Positions 16,638 through 25,291 are shown, counted from the stretch's first letter. The stretch is 64,000 bases of DNA from Candidatus Zixiibacteriota bacterium (GCA_030668485.1 DAOUTW010000016.1:1-64000), one strand, 5' to 3'. A program made the numbers and translations. The notes: generated by a model from the sequence alone, not told the origin.

Positions 16638-17270
16638 TCATTCGGAAGCCGGGAGATAATCGATCAATTCCCATATCTCATAGCTGTCGATGATCCGAAA
16701 TCCGCTATAGTATTCCATCCTGACCATGCCGACCCCGGGAGCGATCCAGACAGACGAACCCTCGATTGCATCCATGATCCTTGGAATCAATTCCGTATCG
16801 ATCCGAAAGGCATTGGACTCTTCGAAAGGTACCGATATCATTTCTTCGACCATGACCTGGCTTGTATCAATACCGACATCTTTGCTGAGGGTCCAGTTTT
16901 GGCCGACCTCAATGGGGAAGACCAGAATCCGCCAGGGTTCGGCCGAGCGATTACGATAAAATTTCGCGGTATCGCCGACGACACTGACAAAGTCAATATT
17001 CATGGTATAGCCGGTATCGGAATAGAGCCAGACATAGGCGAATTCATTATTGAACAGAGTTGTCGTATCAATAGCGAGAACCGATATGGTATCAACTTTG
17101 TCCAGGATCGTATCGGTGACGCTGTACACCCATTTATTGCCGACGGCCATAGGAAAAGCGTCCATGGCAAATGGGGCTTCCGATTGTACCGGGTTATCAT
17201 CGTCGCTGCAGCCGAGAGGCAGCCAGATAGCGACCAGGATTAGAATAATTATTTTGGAAAAAGTCTTCAT
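16638..17270 (-). CDS. Hypothetical exported lipoprotein
   Basis: 210 residues from the ATG at 17270, which has GGAGG 8 bases upstream and lies downstream of a promoter at 17333-17361. A lipoprotein signal peptide ends at the lipobox LPLGC. The mature part has a beta-rich pattern, with FPMAVGNKWVYSVTD near the start, a phrase common in secreted proteins of uncharacterised families of this phylum. No catalytic motif is visible. It is monocistronic and its role is unknown. Confidence 0.75.
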   Translation of the reverse strand: MKTFSKIIILILVAIWLPLGCSDDDNPVQSEAPFAMDAFPMAVGNKWVYSVTDTILDKVDTISVLAIDTTTLFNNEFAYVWLYSDTGYTMNIDFVSVVGDTAKFYRNRSAEPWRILVFPIEVGQNWTLSKDVGIDTSQVMVEEMISVPFEESNAFRIDTELIPRIMDAIEGSSVWIAPGVGMVRMEYYSGFRIIDSYEIWELIDYLPASE

Positions 17271-17332
17271 GATTTTATCCTCCGCCCGAACATGAACCGG
17301 TCTTGATTTGAGATCCTTTGCAATACCGGCAG

Positions 17333-17361
17333 CATATATGATACGAATCAAAATATGTCAA
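17333..17361 (-). promoter_or_regulatory. Promoter of the lipoprotein gene
   Basis: TTGACA (17356-17361), 17 bases, TATATG (17333-17338) on the minus strand. Confidence 0.65.
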
Positions 17362-17415
17362 AGTCAATAATTATGGCCGGTCCTATGCCAATGATATGGT
17401 GTCTAATCCGCCTTT

Positions 17416-18423
17416 TCAAAGCCGCCGTGGCTTTTTCATGACCGTCACTTCACCGGCATTAAAAGTCTGAATGCCGCCGGGAGTTTCCATAACCAGGCCG
17501 CCGTTTTGATCGATGTCAATGGCCCGGCCGGAAATGATATTTCCCGACATATCAAGATTAACCTTTTTGCCGATAAGATTCGAGTATTGGAGGAATTGCT
17601 TTCGGAGATTTTTGAGCCCGGATTTTTTAAACCGGCGATAATCTTTTTCAAAATTGGTCAGAAACTTCTGCAGGAATTCCACGCGGTGAATTTCCTGCCT
17701 CAATTCAGCTCGAAGCGATGTTGCCCTCCGGGATATTTCTTTCGGAAAATCGCGGCGCCGCTGATTGACATTGATCCCGACTCCGACGACCACATAATTG
17801 GTATGCCCGATTTCGGCCGAAAGTTCGGTGAGTATACCGGCCACCTTGCGGCCGTTGACCAGGCAATCGTTGGGCCATTTGATATGGACTGTTTTCGGTT
17901 TATAAGCGGCAATTGTCTCGGCCAGCGATACGGCTGTCATGACAGAAAGCCCAGGCGCTTTTACCGGATCGATTTTGGGATAGAGAATGATGGAAAGGTA
18001 AATGCCGGTGCCGACGGGAGAGTGCCATTCCCGACCCAGCCGGCCACGACCCTTGGTCTGCGATTCGGCCACCACAATCGATCCCTCCGGCGCTTTTGCG
18101 TCCGCCAATTGTGAGGCGATGGTATTGGTTGACTGAACCGATTTATAAGCATAGACTTTACGCCCGATGACTTTGGTCTTGAGGCGGTTCGTGATTTCGG
18201 CGGCGAGGAGCAGATCCGGCGCTGAGACAAACCGGATTCGACCCTCCTTGTCAGATTCGATCTCATAACCGGCTTGTCGCAGAAGGTCGACGGCAAAGAT
18301 AATATCCGATTTTTCGCATCGGTTCTTTCGGGCCAACTTGTCGATTGCAAAATGGCTGGAAGGGCGACGGCGAATCGCCTCGAGGATTTGGTCCGAAAGT
18401 GTATTGAGAGAAGTGCTATTCAT
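17416..18423 (-). CDS. birA: Bifunctional biotin-protein ligase / biotin repressor-type protein
   Basis: 335 residues. Residues 1-65 form a winged helix (ILEAIRRRPSSHFAIDKLA), then the ligase domain with the biotinoyl-AMP loop GRGRLGREWHSP, the KWPNDCLVNGRKVAGIL strand and the C-terminal SH3-like cap ending GEVTVMKK. It attaches biotin to the carboxyl carrier protein of acetyl-CoA carboxylase and, with the HTH domain, may repress biotin genes. The start overlaps the end of nadC by 8 bases, so the two are translationally coupled. Confidence 0.92.
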   Translation of the reverse strand: MNSTSLNTLSDQILEAIRRRPSSHFAIDKLARKNRCEKSDIIFAVDLLRQAGYEIESDKEGRIRFVSAPDLLLAAEITNRLKTKVIGRKVYAYKSVQSTNTIASQLADAKAPEGSIVVAESQTKGRGRLGREWHSPVGTGIYLSIILYPKIDPVKAPGLSVMTAVSLAETIAAYKPKTVHIKWPNDCLVNGRKVAGILTELSAEIGHTNYVVVGVGINVNQRRRDFPKEISRRATSLRAELRQEIHRVEFLQKFLTNFEKDYRRFKKSGLKNLRKQFLQYSNLIGKKVNLDMSGNIISGRAIDIDQNGGLVMETPGGIQTFNAGEVTVMKKPRRL

Positions 18424-19312
18424 CGTCGAGCAGTTTTAACGAGAAATCGGAGGCCGGCGCCGAATGAGTCAGGGATCCAACGGAAATATAATCAACTCCT
18501 GTCGCCGCAATTTCCCGGACCGTCTCAAGGGTGACATTGCCGGAAGCCTCCAGCTTGACATCCGATCCTTCCGGATGTTCCCTGGTAAGGCGAACCATGT
18601 CGGTGATATGTTCGGAGGATTTATTATCCAGTAGAATCCGTTTGACTCCGCAATCAAGAGCTTCTTTCAATTGATCGGTATCCTCGACTTCCACTTCGAT
18701 ATCGCAACTGGCCGGATCGGTATGGAATATTTTGAGATATTTTTCCGAGGCCAGAAAATCACGCACTCGCTTGACCGCTTCGGTAATCGATCCGACGGCG
18801 TCGATATGGTTATCCTTGATCAACACCATATCATAGAGACCGTAGCGGTGATTCTCGCCGCCGCCGGTTGCCACGGCATATTTTTCGATATAGCGCATGC
18901 CGGGTGTGGTCTTGCGGGTGTCGAGGATCTTGACTTTGTCATTACCGGCCGCCTCAACCATTTTGTGCGTCATGGTTGAGATGCCCGATAAATGCATGAG
19001 GAGATTGAGGGCCGTCCGCTCGGCGATCATGATTGACCGATATCCGCCGGAGACCAGCGCTACCCGGTCACCCGGTACAAAAGGCTGACCATCACCGATC
19101 AGCATCTGAAATTCAATTTTGGGATCGACGGTGAGAAAAGTGACTTCGCAAAGAGGCAGACCGCAGATGATCCCTTCCGATTTGGCGATAATTTCGGCTA
19201 CCCCGGTAAGATCATCGGGGATAGTGGCTAGACTGGTTACATCGCCGGCGCCGACATCTTCCTGCAGAGCGCCGGTAACCTGCTGTCGTAAAATCTTTTC
19301 TCTGCTTGGCAT
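18416..19312 (-). CDS. nadC: Nicotinate-nucleotide pyrophosphorylase (carboxylating)
   Basis: 298 residues, the usual length. Recognisable blocks are EDVGAGDVTS, NLLMHLSGIST, DTRKTTPGMRYIEKYA, GGGENHRYGLYDMVLIKDNH, and SGNVTLETVREIAATGVDYI. It makes nicotinate mononucleotide from quinolinate and PRPP in de novo NAD synthesis. The ATG at 19312 is chosen over an upstream in-frame start because the promoter -35 and -10 boxes (19320-19348) overlap that upstream stretch. The predicted transcript begins at or within a few bases of the ATG, so translation may be leaderless. It is followed directly by birA; nadA and nadB are not nearby. Confidence 0.94.
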   Translation of the reverse strand: MPSREKILRQQVTGALQEDVGAGDVTSLATIPDDLTGVAEIIAKSEGIICGLPLCEVTFLTVDPKIEFQMLIGDGQPFVPGDRVALVSGGYRSIMIAERTALNLLMHLSGISTMTHKMVEAAGNDKVKILDTRKTTPGMRYIEKYAVATGGGENHRYGLYDMVLIKDNHIDAVGSITEAVKRVRDFLASEKYLKIFHTDPASCDIEVEVEDTDQLKEALDCGVKRILLDNKSSEHITDMVRLTREHPEGSDVKLEASGNVTLETVREIAATGVDYISVGSLTHSAPASDFSLKLLDDE

Positions 19313-19319
19313 AATATCT

Positions 19320-19348
19320 TTGATACCTATTGTTGAACGGTATGTCAA
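19320..19348 (-). promoter_or_regulatory. Promoter of nadC-birA
   Basis: TTGACA (19343-19348), 17 bases, TATCAA (19320-19325), minus strand. The -10 box ends eight bases before the nadC ATG. Confidence 0.6.
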
Positions 19349-19375
19349 TTTTAATTGGTTGGCCCAAAAATGAAT

Positions 19376-19403
19376 TTGGTCCGGCCCGCTTTATCCCTAT
19401 ATT
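19376..19403 (+). promoter_or_regulatory. Promoter of the reductoisomerase-like operon
   Basis: TTGGTC (19376-19381), 16 bases, TATATT (19398-19403), back to back with the nadC promoter. Confidence 0.5.
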
Positions 19404-19424
19404 GGAAAAATCAATGAGGTGATT

Positions 19425-20351
19425 ATGATAAAAAACGAATGCATTACAATTTTGGGTTATGGATCGCAGGGGAGAGCGATGGCGCTGAACCTGCGGGACT
19501 CCGGTTATGATGTTGTTGTCGGACTGCGCCGGGGATCGAAGTCGCTGAAAACCGCGCGTCAGGACCGGATAAAAACCGGGCTGATAAAAGAGGTCGTAGC
19601 CAAGGCAGACATAATAATAATAGCCATCCCCGACCACCGCCAGAAGGCGGTTTTAGGCGCAGGATTGCTAGGTAGCCTGAATCGAAGACCCTCTCTGATT
19701 TTTCTTCATGGTTCATCCATACATTTCGGGCTCGTCACGCCGCCGAAAGATTTTCCGGTGTTGCTTCTCGCGCCGCACGCCCCGGGTTTGGCGGTCCGGG
19801 CAAATTATCTCGACAAAACGCCGTACTCGGCCTTTTATTCTGTCTATCAGGGTAACAGAAAACATGGCTATCAAGTCCTGGCCAAATTGGCCGCGGCGGT
19901 AGGCATACCCAAGACACATCTGATCAGAACGACCTTTGCCGACGAGGCGGTCGGTGACCTGTTCGGTGAACAGGCGGTTTTGTGTGGCGGTCTGGCGCGA
20001 TTGCTCAAGCATGGTTTCGAGACATTGGTTGAAGCCGGCTTATCGCCGCAGAATGCGTATCTCGAAGTTGCCTTCCAGATTGATCTCCTTGTGGAACTGG
20101 TCAAAAAGTACGGCCTGGCTGGAATGTTTGACCGCATCTCGCCATTGGCGCGGTATGGTTCGGCAGTCAATGGCCCCCGGGTTATTCCCGATAGCGTTAA
20201 GGCCAATATGAAAAAGGTCTTGGCTGAGATTGAATCCGGAGCGTTTATCCGGTCGGCGGATAAAACCGGAATGAAGACGAATAAGAAGCAAATGGAAAAG
20301 CTGACCAATGTCGCCTTCGACCGGCAGGCAAAGAAATTCAACCGGGAATAG
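19425..20351 (+). CDS. Divergent ketol-acid reductoisomerase (IlvC) homologue
   Basis: 308 residues from the ATG at 19425 with GAGGT just upstream. The N-terminal Rossmann domain has GYGSQGRAMALNLRDSG and the KARI-type VGLRRGS loop; the C-terminal knotted domain retains DLFGEQAVLCGG with metal ligands Asp178 and Glu182. The catalytic-site HGSSIHFG (His100) is kept. Two residues conserved in true KARI are changed: the Lys of PKGPG is His118 (APHAPG) and the second Glu of the ExxxE metal site is Gln218 (Glu214 kept). No ilvB/ilvN/ilvD or leu genes are adjacent. Probably an NAD(P)-binding paralogue with another substrate, rather than the branched-chain amino acid enzyme. It forms a unit with nth and the ferredoxin gene. 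Confidence 0.8.
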   Translation: MIKNECITILGYGSQGRAMALNLRDSGYDVVVGLRRGSKSLKTARQDRIKTGLIKEVVAKADIIIIAIPDHRQKAVLGAGLLGSLNRRPSLIFLHGSSIHFGLVTPPKDFPVLLLAPHAPGLAVRANYLDKTPYSAFYSVYQGNRKHGYQVLAKLAAAVGIPKTHLIRTTFADEAVGDLFGEQAVLCGGLARLLKHGFETLVEAGLSPQNAYLEVAFQIDLLVELVKKYGLAGMFDRISPLARYGSAVNGPRVIPDSVKANMKKVLAEIESGAFIRSADKTGMKTNKKQMEKLTNVAFDRQAKKFNRE

Positions 20352-20359
20352 CCGGGTCT

Positions 20360-21001
20360 ATGATAAAAGATAAAAAGAGACGTACGGCGCGAATTGTGGC
20401 TCTTCTCAAGAAAGAATATCCCGATTCGGGCTGTTCGCTGAAATTCAAATCGGCTCATCAACTGCTGGTCTCGACTATCCTCTCGGCCCAGACCACCGAC
20501 GAGGCGGTCAACAAAGTCACGCCGGGGTTATTCAAAAAGTATAAATCGATCGAAGATTTTGCCGCTGCCGACATCTCCGAACTGGAAAAAGATATTGCCA
20601 CCGTCGGTTTGTTCAGAAATAAGGCAAAGGGGATTAAGCTAACCTCCGTAGAACTATTACACAGGTACGGCGGCGTGGTACCTGACAGTCTCGATGAAAT
20701 CATCACTTTACCCGGTGTCGGGCGCAAAACCGGTTCGGTGGTTCTGGGAACCTGGTTTGGCAAGGCCGAGGGAATTGTGGTCGACACTCATGTCAAACGG
20801 ATTTCCCGGCTGTTGGGGTTGACCGAACATACCGACGCCGACAAAATCGAACAAGACCTGATGAAACTGGTGGTCAAAACCGATTGGATCATTTTTACTC
20901 ACCTTATAATCGATCATGGCCGCGCAGTTTGTATCGCCCGCCGTCCCCGTTGTGACAGTTGTGTTCTCAATAGGTTGTGTCCTTCAGCCGAAAGGATCTG
21001 A
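20360..21001 (+). CDS. nth: Endonuclease III
   Basis: 213 residues, standard length. The helix-hairpin-helix LPGVGRKTG provides the catalytic Lys, VDTHVKR the catalytic Asp, and CIARRPRCDSCVLNRLC is the 4Fe-4S cluster loop (C-x6-C-x2-C-x5-C). It removes oxidised pyrimidines and cleaves at abasic sites in base excision repair. It begins 8 bases after the reductoisomerase-like gene and is followed at once by the ferredoxin gene, so the three are probably one transcript ending at the terminator at 21323. Confidence 0.94.
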   Translation: MIKDKKRRTARIVALLKKEYPDSGCSLKFKSAHQLLVSTILSAQTTDEAVNKVTPGLFKKYKSIEDFAAADISELEKDIATVGLFRNKAKGIKLTSVELLHRYGGVVPDSLDEIITLPGVGRKTGSVVLGTWFGKAEGIVVDTHVKRISRLLGLTEHTDADKIEQDLMKLVVKTDWIIFTHLIIDHGRAVCIARRPRCDSCVLNRLCPSAERI

Positions 21002-21003
21002 TT

Positions 21004-21291
21004 ATGCACAAGGTTAAATTTATTCCATCGGGAAAGTCGGTCGATATCAAACCGGGTGAAACGATTTATAATGCCGCCGTGAGGGCGGGCATGGTTTTTT
21101 ATGATGGCTGCGACGGCAAGAAATGTTGCGGCAGTTGCCGGGTCAAGGTTCTGCATGGCCAGAACACGGTAAACAAGCCTTCGGAGCAAGAGAAGACGAC
21201 GATAGAGAAGTATCATTTTCAGAAGGATGAGCGGGTGGCTTGCCTGACATATCCCAAAGGTGACATCCAGATCACGACCTCGTATTGGTGA
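21004..21291 (+). CDS. 2Fe-2S ferredoxin
   Basis: 95 residues from the ATG at 21004, two bases after the nth stop. The plant/adrenodoxin-like beta-grasp fold has the cluster motif CDGKKCCGSC (Cys at positions 1, 7, 10, with an extra Cys at 6) and the fourth ligand in RVACLTYP. It carries one electron at low potential. Coupling to nth suggests co-expression, perhaps for cluster-related redox chemistry, but no reductase is adjacent. Confidence 0.88.
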   Translation: MHKVKFIPSGKSVDIKPGETIYNAAVRAGMVFYDGCDGKKCCGSCRVKVLHGQNTVNKPSEQEKTTIEKYHFQKDERVACLTYPKGDIQITTSYW

Positions 21292-21322
21292 TCGGATTTA
21301 CATAGAGTAGTATGTTTTGGAA

Positions 21323-21350
21323 GGGCGCCGAATTTTCGGCGTCCTTTTTT
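21323..21350 (+). terminator. Terminator of the nth-ferredoxin operon
   Basis: GGGCGCCGAA pairs with TTCGGCGTCC (one wobble) and is followed by six T. Confidence 0.85.
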
Positions 21351-21464
21351 GTGCATCTGATTCATCGCGGCTGGTATTTTCGATTGTAATATGGACTGAG
21401 AATAAGTATACTTAAAAACTAACCGTGATCGTAAAACATTAGCGCTCTGCAGGGGAGGTCTCTT

Positions 21465-22628
21465 ATGACAAGACATCAGATTTCAATGACGAGTCTGGCG
21501 TGTGCTGGGCTTATTGTCGGCCTGTTGATTTGTGGTTGTTCGGATGGCAGTTCGACCAATTCTTCAGGGGAAAAGACCTGGGCATGGGGACCGATGGGGA
21601 CGGGCGCCAATAATTACGTCTGGGCAAGCGGAATATACAACGATAAGTTGGTTGTCTCAGGTGAGTTCGATTCCTGCGGCGGCATAAGTGCCAGCCATAT
21701 CGCCGCCTGGAACGGATCAGATTGGGAACCACTGGGGAGTGGATTGAATGCAACCGCAATGGCATTTTGTGAATATAACGACAAATTATATACCGGGGGA
21801 TACATGACCGAGGCTGGCGGAGTGAGCGCCCCATATATCGCATCCTGGGATGGCGCCTCCTGGTCAGCTTTGGGAGATGGTGGTATGAATAATTCCGTTT
21901 TTGCTTTATGCACCTTTAAGCATCCATCTTACTTTGAACCCTTTATTATTATTGGGGGGCAGTTTACCCATGCAGGGATCTACGACGACGTCGACTACCC
22001 TTATATCGCTGCGACGCACGGTGGTAATTTTCTGCGTCCGGGATCGGGCATGAATCGGGCGGTCCATTCGCTGGTCGAATATGATAGCAAATTGATTGCC
22101 GGCGGCTGGTTTACGACCGCAGGCGGTGTTGCCTCAAATTATATTGCAGACTTTGACGGATTACATGGGATGTCGACCTCAGAATGGTCGCCGCTTGGTA
22201 CCGGGATGGCGGGAGGAACCAATACCGGTGTGTATTCTCTGGCTGTGTACGATGGCAAACTGATTGCCGGAGGTAATTTCACCAGCGCCGGCGGTGTGAG
22301 CGCCAATCATATTGCCGCCTGGGATGGTTCAACCTGGTCGGCATTGGGCACTGGTATGGGCGGCACTTTTGGAGGGAATCCGGCGGTTGTCGATTTAGAG
22401 GTATTTGACGGCAAGCTTATTGCCTGCGGCAATTTTGTTACGGCGGGTGATATCGGCGTCAATGGCATTGCCTCCTGGGACGGTACGGAATGGGCGCCGA
22501 TAGGCTCGGGTATGAACGCCATGGTCGAGTCGGTTACATCTATGGGTGATCGGCTTATCGCAACAGGCACGTTTACCAAAGCCGGTGGTGTGGATGCCAA
22601 TTATGTGGCCGAATGGAAACTGAGATAA
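21465..22628 (+). CDS. Exported lipoprotein with beta-propeller-like repeats
   Basis: 387 residues. A lipoprotein signal peptide ends at LLICGC. The mature part is built from about eight repeats of roughly 40-48 residues with the consensus KLIAGGxFTxAGGVxANxIAxWDG then WSALGTGM, a pattern of predicted blades. Such proteins occur as surface-exposed lipoproteins in several FCB-group phyla; the ligand is unknown. GGGAGG lies 6 bases before the ATG. It is monocistronic. Repeats are irregular in length and are interrupted near residue 150 by a hydrophobic insertion. Confidence 0.75.
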   Translation: MTRHQISMTSLACAGLIVGLLICGCSDGSSTNSSGEKTWAWGPMGTGANNYVWASGIYNDKLVVSGEFDSCGGISASHIAAWNGSDWEPLGSGLNATAMAFCEYNDKLYTGGYMTEAGGVSAPYIASWDGASWSALGDGGMNNSVFALCTFKHPSYFEPFIIIGGQFTHAGIYDDVDYPYIAATHGGNFLRPGSGMNRAVHSLVEYDSKLIAGGWFTTAGGVASNYIADFDGLHGMSTSEWSPLGTGMAGGTNTGVYSLAVYDGKLIAGGNFTSAGGVSANHIAAWDGSTWSALGTGMGGTFGGNPAVVDLEVFDGKLIACGNFVTAGDIGVNGIASWDGTEWAPIGSGMNAMVESVTSMGDRLIATGTFTKAGGVDANYVAEWKLR

Positions 22629-22804
22629 GCGTCACGCATCAATCCCAACCGGTATCGGAGGGGATTTATCAATTCCAATGTTTCGCAGGGTCCTTTCCGC
22701 AAGGATTCGCCACCGGCGAATGACCCTGCGATCTATCCAACGACCATCCTTGCATCAGCCCAAAACCGGCGTGAGGGGGTAATGCCAAAACCCGGCCCCT
22801 GCCG

Positions 22805-22905
22805 GTCATTGCGAGGAGCCCCGATATTTTTATTTCATGCGCCCAACCTGGATCATTTTGGCGACAGCATGAATCAGGCCTTTGCCTGGCCGACGAAGCA
22901 ATCTA
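22805..22905 (+). repeat. Left copy of an inverted repeat pair flanking the 566-residue gene
   Basis: The terminal 18 bases (22888-22905) match 24710-24727 exactly in inverted orientation; the beginning (22805-22822) matches 24753-24770 in 16 of 18 positions with orientation reversed. The middle parts differ. Confidence 0.75.
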
Positions 22906-22914
22906 TGAATTGTA

Positions 22915-22943
22915 TTGACTCGATATGAATATTTACTGATATT
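22915..22943 (+). promoter_or_regulatory. Promoter of the 566-residue gene
   Basis: TTGACT (22915-22920), 17 bases, GATATT (22938-22943), starting 10 bases after the left repeat. The gene therefore carries its own promoter between the two repeats. Confidence 0.45.
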
Positions 22944-22980
22944 TGATCATATAATCCAATGTTAATCAGAGGGCATCAAA

Positions 22981-24681
22981 ATGGGTAACGCATCCAAATT
23001 AATCGAACTGGCAAAAAAGAAATTCGGCGAGCTGACGGAGGCCGATAAAAAACTATTTACAGCCGTTGCAAATGGTGAGGTTGCGGATTTTAGTTCAAAG
23101 ATTGAAGAAGAAAACAATCCCGCGGAAGCGGATAAATGGGGTGAGAAGCGGCTTTTAAGTGCCGACCGTTTGGAATGGTTATGCACTGACAAACTAGTGA
23201 TCTCCGAAGTATCCCGACGAGGTATCCAAGTAACTGGTATACGTATTATGGAGCAATTAAATCTCAGTTTCCTTGCGATACCCTTTCCGTTGGCATTTGC
23301 AAGATGTAATTTTACACATTTCTTAATGCTTAGAAATTCAGAGCTTTTCACATTGAATTTGACTGGCTCATACGTGAAGGGAATTCTGGCAAATGGAATG
23401 AGTACGAAAAAGGGTCTCTACCTAAGGTGTGGTTTTGCAGCTGAAGAAAATATTGACTTAAAAATGGCCCATATTGCTGATACCTTGGATTGTCAAGGTG
23501 CCATATTTGGACTTTGTCGAGATATAAAAACTTGTTCATCTGATACAGGGGGAATAGCCGCAACATTCGATGCTGATGGAATAACCGTTGATGGTCCAGT
23601 TTTCTTCCATGAAGGTAGTACCGTATTCGGCGGGGTCAGATTTGTTGGAGCGAAGATAGGGTCACAGTTTGTATGTACCGATTCAGATTTTTTGAATGCC
23701 TCCAAAGATGCGCTCTGTTTGTCGAGCGCAAGTATAGAAGGCCAATTGAATTTGACAAATGTCACCATCGAAGGGATTCTAAATTTGGCCTCGGCAAATA
23801 TTCGGGGTAATTTAGAACTGGAAAAGGGTATTTTTAAAAATCCGGATGGTTTTTCTATAATTGGCGATTTTGTTAATGTATCAAAAAACGTCTATCTGCG
23901 GGGCGAAGCCAGACCTGAGGGGGGGGTTGATTTTACAGGAGCTAAAATTGGTGGCGCACTTGTCCTAAAAAATATTTCTAATAATTCAAAGTATGCACTT
24001 AAACTCAAGTTTGCTCATTGTATGATCCTAAGTGACGAGGAATCCAGTTGGCCAGAGTATGATAGACTAATTTTGAATGGTTTTATCTATGATATAATCG
24101 ATCGTGACGCACCGCAATCAGTTGAGAAGAGGCTAAAATGGCTTCAGCTTCAAAAAGATGATGTCTTTTCACTCCAGCCCTACCGCCAGGTAGCAAAGAT
24201 GTTTAATAATGATGGGCGAAAGGAAGATGCAGAAAAGATATTGACAGCAATGAATTGGGATGAACGGCGTGTAGTTAAACGCTCAAAGCGGTCGAAATTT
24301 AAGGCACTTCTTTTTGGTGGGCTTCTAGGTTTTGGGTATAAACCATTGCGCATACTTTGGCTGGGTTTGCTACTTCTTCTCCTGGGGACTGGACTCTTTG
24401 AACTCGCTTGCTGTAAAGGGCAGATATATCCTACAAAGTTAAATGAATATAATCAGGTGAACTTACAGAAAAACGCGCAGATAAACATCGAGTATCCAAG
24501 ATTTTACTCACTTGTGTACTCAGCCGATTTATTTATTCCTCTGATAGATTTGCACCAGGCACGTTACTATGCGCCGAAGAATAATCTATTTTTTCAAAGT
24601 TGCATGTGGATTCAGATATTGCTCGGATGGGTGATTACCACTTTACTTATTGTAGGATTGACAGGGAAACTGCGATCTTGA
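22981..24681 (+). CDS. Accessory protein: beta-helix-like repeats with C-terminal membrane domain
   Basis: 566 residues. After a charged N-terminus (1-60) comes a long region (about 65-350) of short repeats such as GVRFVGAKIGSQFVC, ASIEGQLNLTN and ANIRGNLELEKG, resembling a right-handed beta-helix with pentapeptide-like rungs. A linker follows (about 370-440), then two membrane helices near 455-475 and 535-560 with the block YSLVYSADLFIPLIDLHQARYYAP between them. That C-terminal block is shared by large uncharacterised membrane proteins in actinobacteria and proteobacteria; no activity is established. Codon use is visibly more AT-rich than the neighbours, and inverted repeats flank the gene, suggesting acquisition by transfer. 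Confidence 0.75.
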   Translation: MGNASKLIELAKKKFGELTEADKKLFTAVANGEVADFSSKIEEENNPAEADKWGEKRLLSADRLEWLCTDKLVISEVSRRGIQVTGIRIMEQLNLSFLAIPFPLAFARCNFTHFLMLRNSELFTLNLTGSYVKGILANGMSTKKGLYLRCGFAAEENIDLKMAHIADTLDCQGAIFGLCRDIKTCSSDTGGIAATFDADGITVDGPVFFHEGSTVFGGVRFVGAKIGSQFVCTDSDFLNASKDALCLSSASIEGQLNLTNVTIEGILNLASANIRGNLELEKGIFKNPDGFSIIGDFVNVSKNVYLRGEARPEGGVDFTGAKIGGALVLKNISNNSKYALKLKFAHCMILSDEESSWPEYDRLILNGFIYDIIDRDAPQSVEKRLKWLQLQKDDVFSLQPYRQVAKMFNNDGRKEDAEKILTAMNWDERRVVKRSKRSKFKALLFGGLLGFGYKPLRILWLGLLLLLLGTGLFELACCKGQIYPTKLNEYNQVNLQKNAQINIEYPRFYSLVYSADLFIPLIDLHQARYYAPKNNLFFQSCMWIQILLGWVITTLLIVGLTGKLRS

Positions 24682-24709
24682 TTTAGAACGCCGAGTGGAT
24701 TCCTGACGG

Positions 24710-24770
24710 TAGATTGCTTCGTCGGCCCCATCTTCGCTCTGCTCAGTTTTATGGGCCTCCCCGCAATGAC
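24710..24770 (-). repeat. Right copy of the inverted repeat pair
   Basis: TAGATTGCTTCGTCGGCC (24710-24727) is the exact complement of 22888-22905. The unit is shorter than the left copy (61 against 101 bases). Confidence 0.75.
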
Positions 24771-25291
24771 GCGGTTTTGTGAAATTGTTTCATAACCATT
24801 GCCGGCATCAGCGGAATTCCGGCCACAGTCGGACTTAAATCCGCAATTTCACCACAACATCGCTGTTGATTCCGGCAAAAACCTGTAATGTGAAAGATTC
24901 AATTTAAGTTCAAGGAGGCTTCATGTCGTTGATTGATCCATCCAAGCGCTTGCCCGCCTCTGGAGGGCCTGTCCGCCTTTGGTGGAACAGCCACAAAAAT
25001 CAAGTTTTTGTTGGTGCACTTGGACATATACCAACCACAGAAATGCCCCGCAAGGAGGAAAAATCCGACAACTATGCAAAAATGAGCAAACAAAGCCACG
25101 TTGTCGTTGTGCGGCAACAACATCGCTTTTTTATCATAGCTATTCTAAGCCATTATAAGCCACTTTTTCGGCCTAAAAGGGGTTTTTTGGTCTAAAAATG
25201 GGGTGTTTCCGGCTCATATTCTGGTCATCCGCGCGCCTGTCCGCCCGTGGAGCGACAGCCAAAATCCGGCTATTGCCGGCCGGTTTTTAGA

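Larger units (their letters stand above)
22629..22980. repeat. Intergenic stretch made of dispersed repeats
   Basis: This 350-base spacer contains a degenerate GCCAAAACCCGGCCCCTGCC copy (22778-22805) related to the direct repeats at 4721-4855, and a 101-base unit (22805-22905) beginning GTCATTGCGAGGAGC and ending GGCCGACGAAGCAATCTA. This second unit is of the type found scattered in many bacterial genomes. An inverted partial copy lies at 24710-24770, on the other side of the next gene. Confidence 0.7.

Noticed and set aside
24923-25195. 90-codon plus-strand frame with a good ribosome site
   Set aside because: All but the first six codons are REP-like and low-complexity repeat sequence; not listed as a gene.
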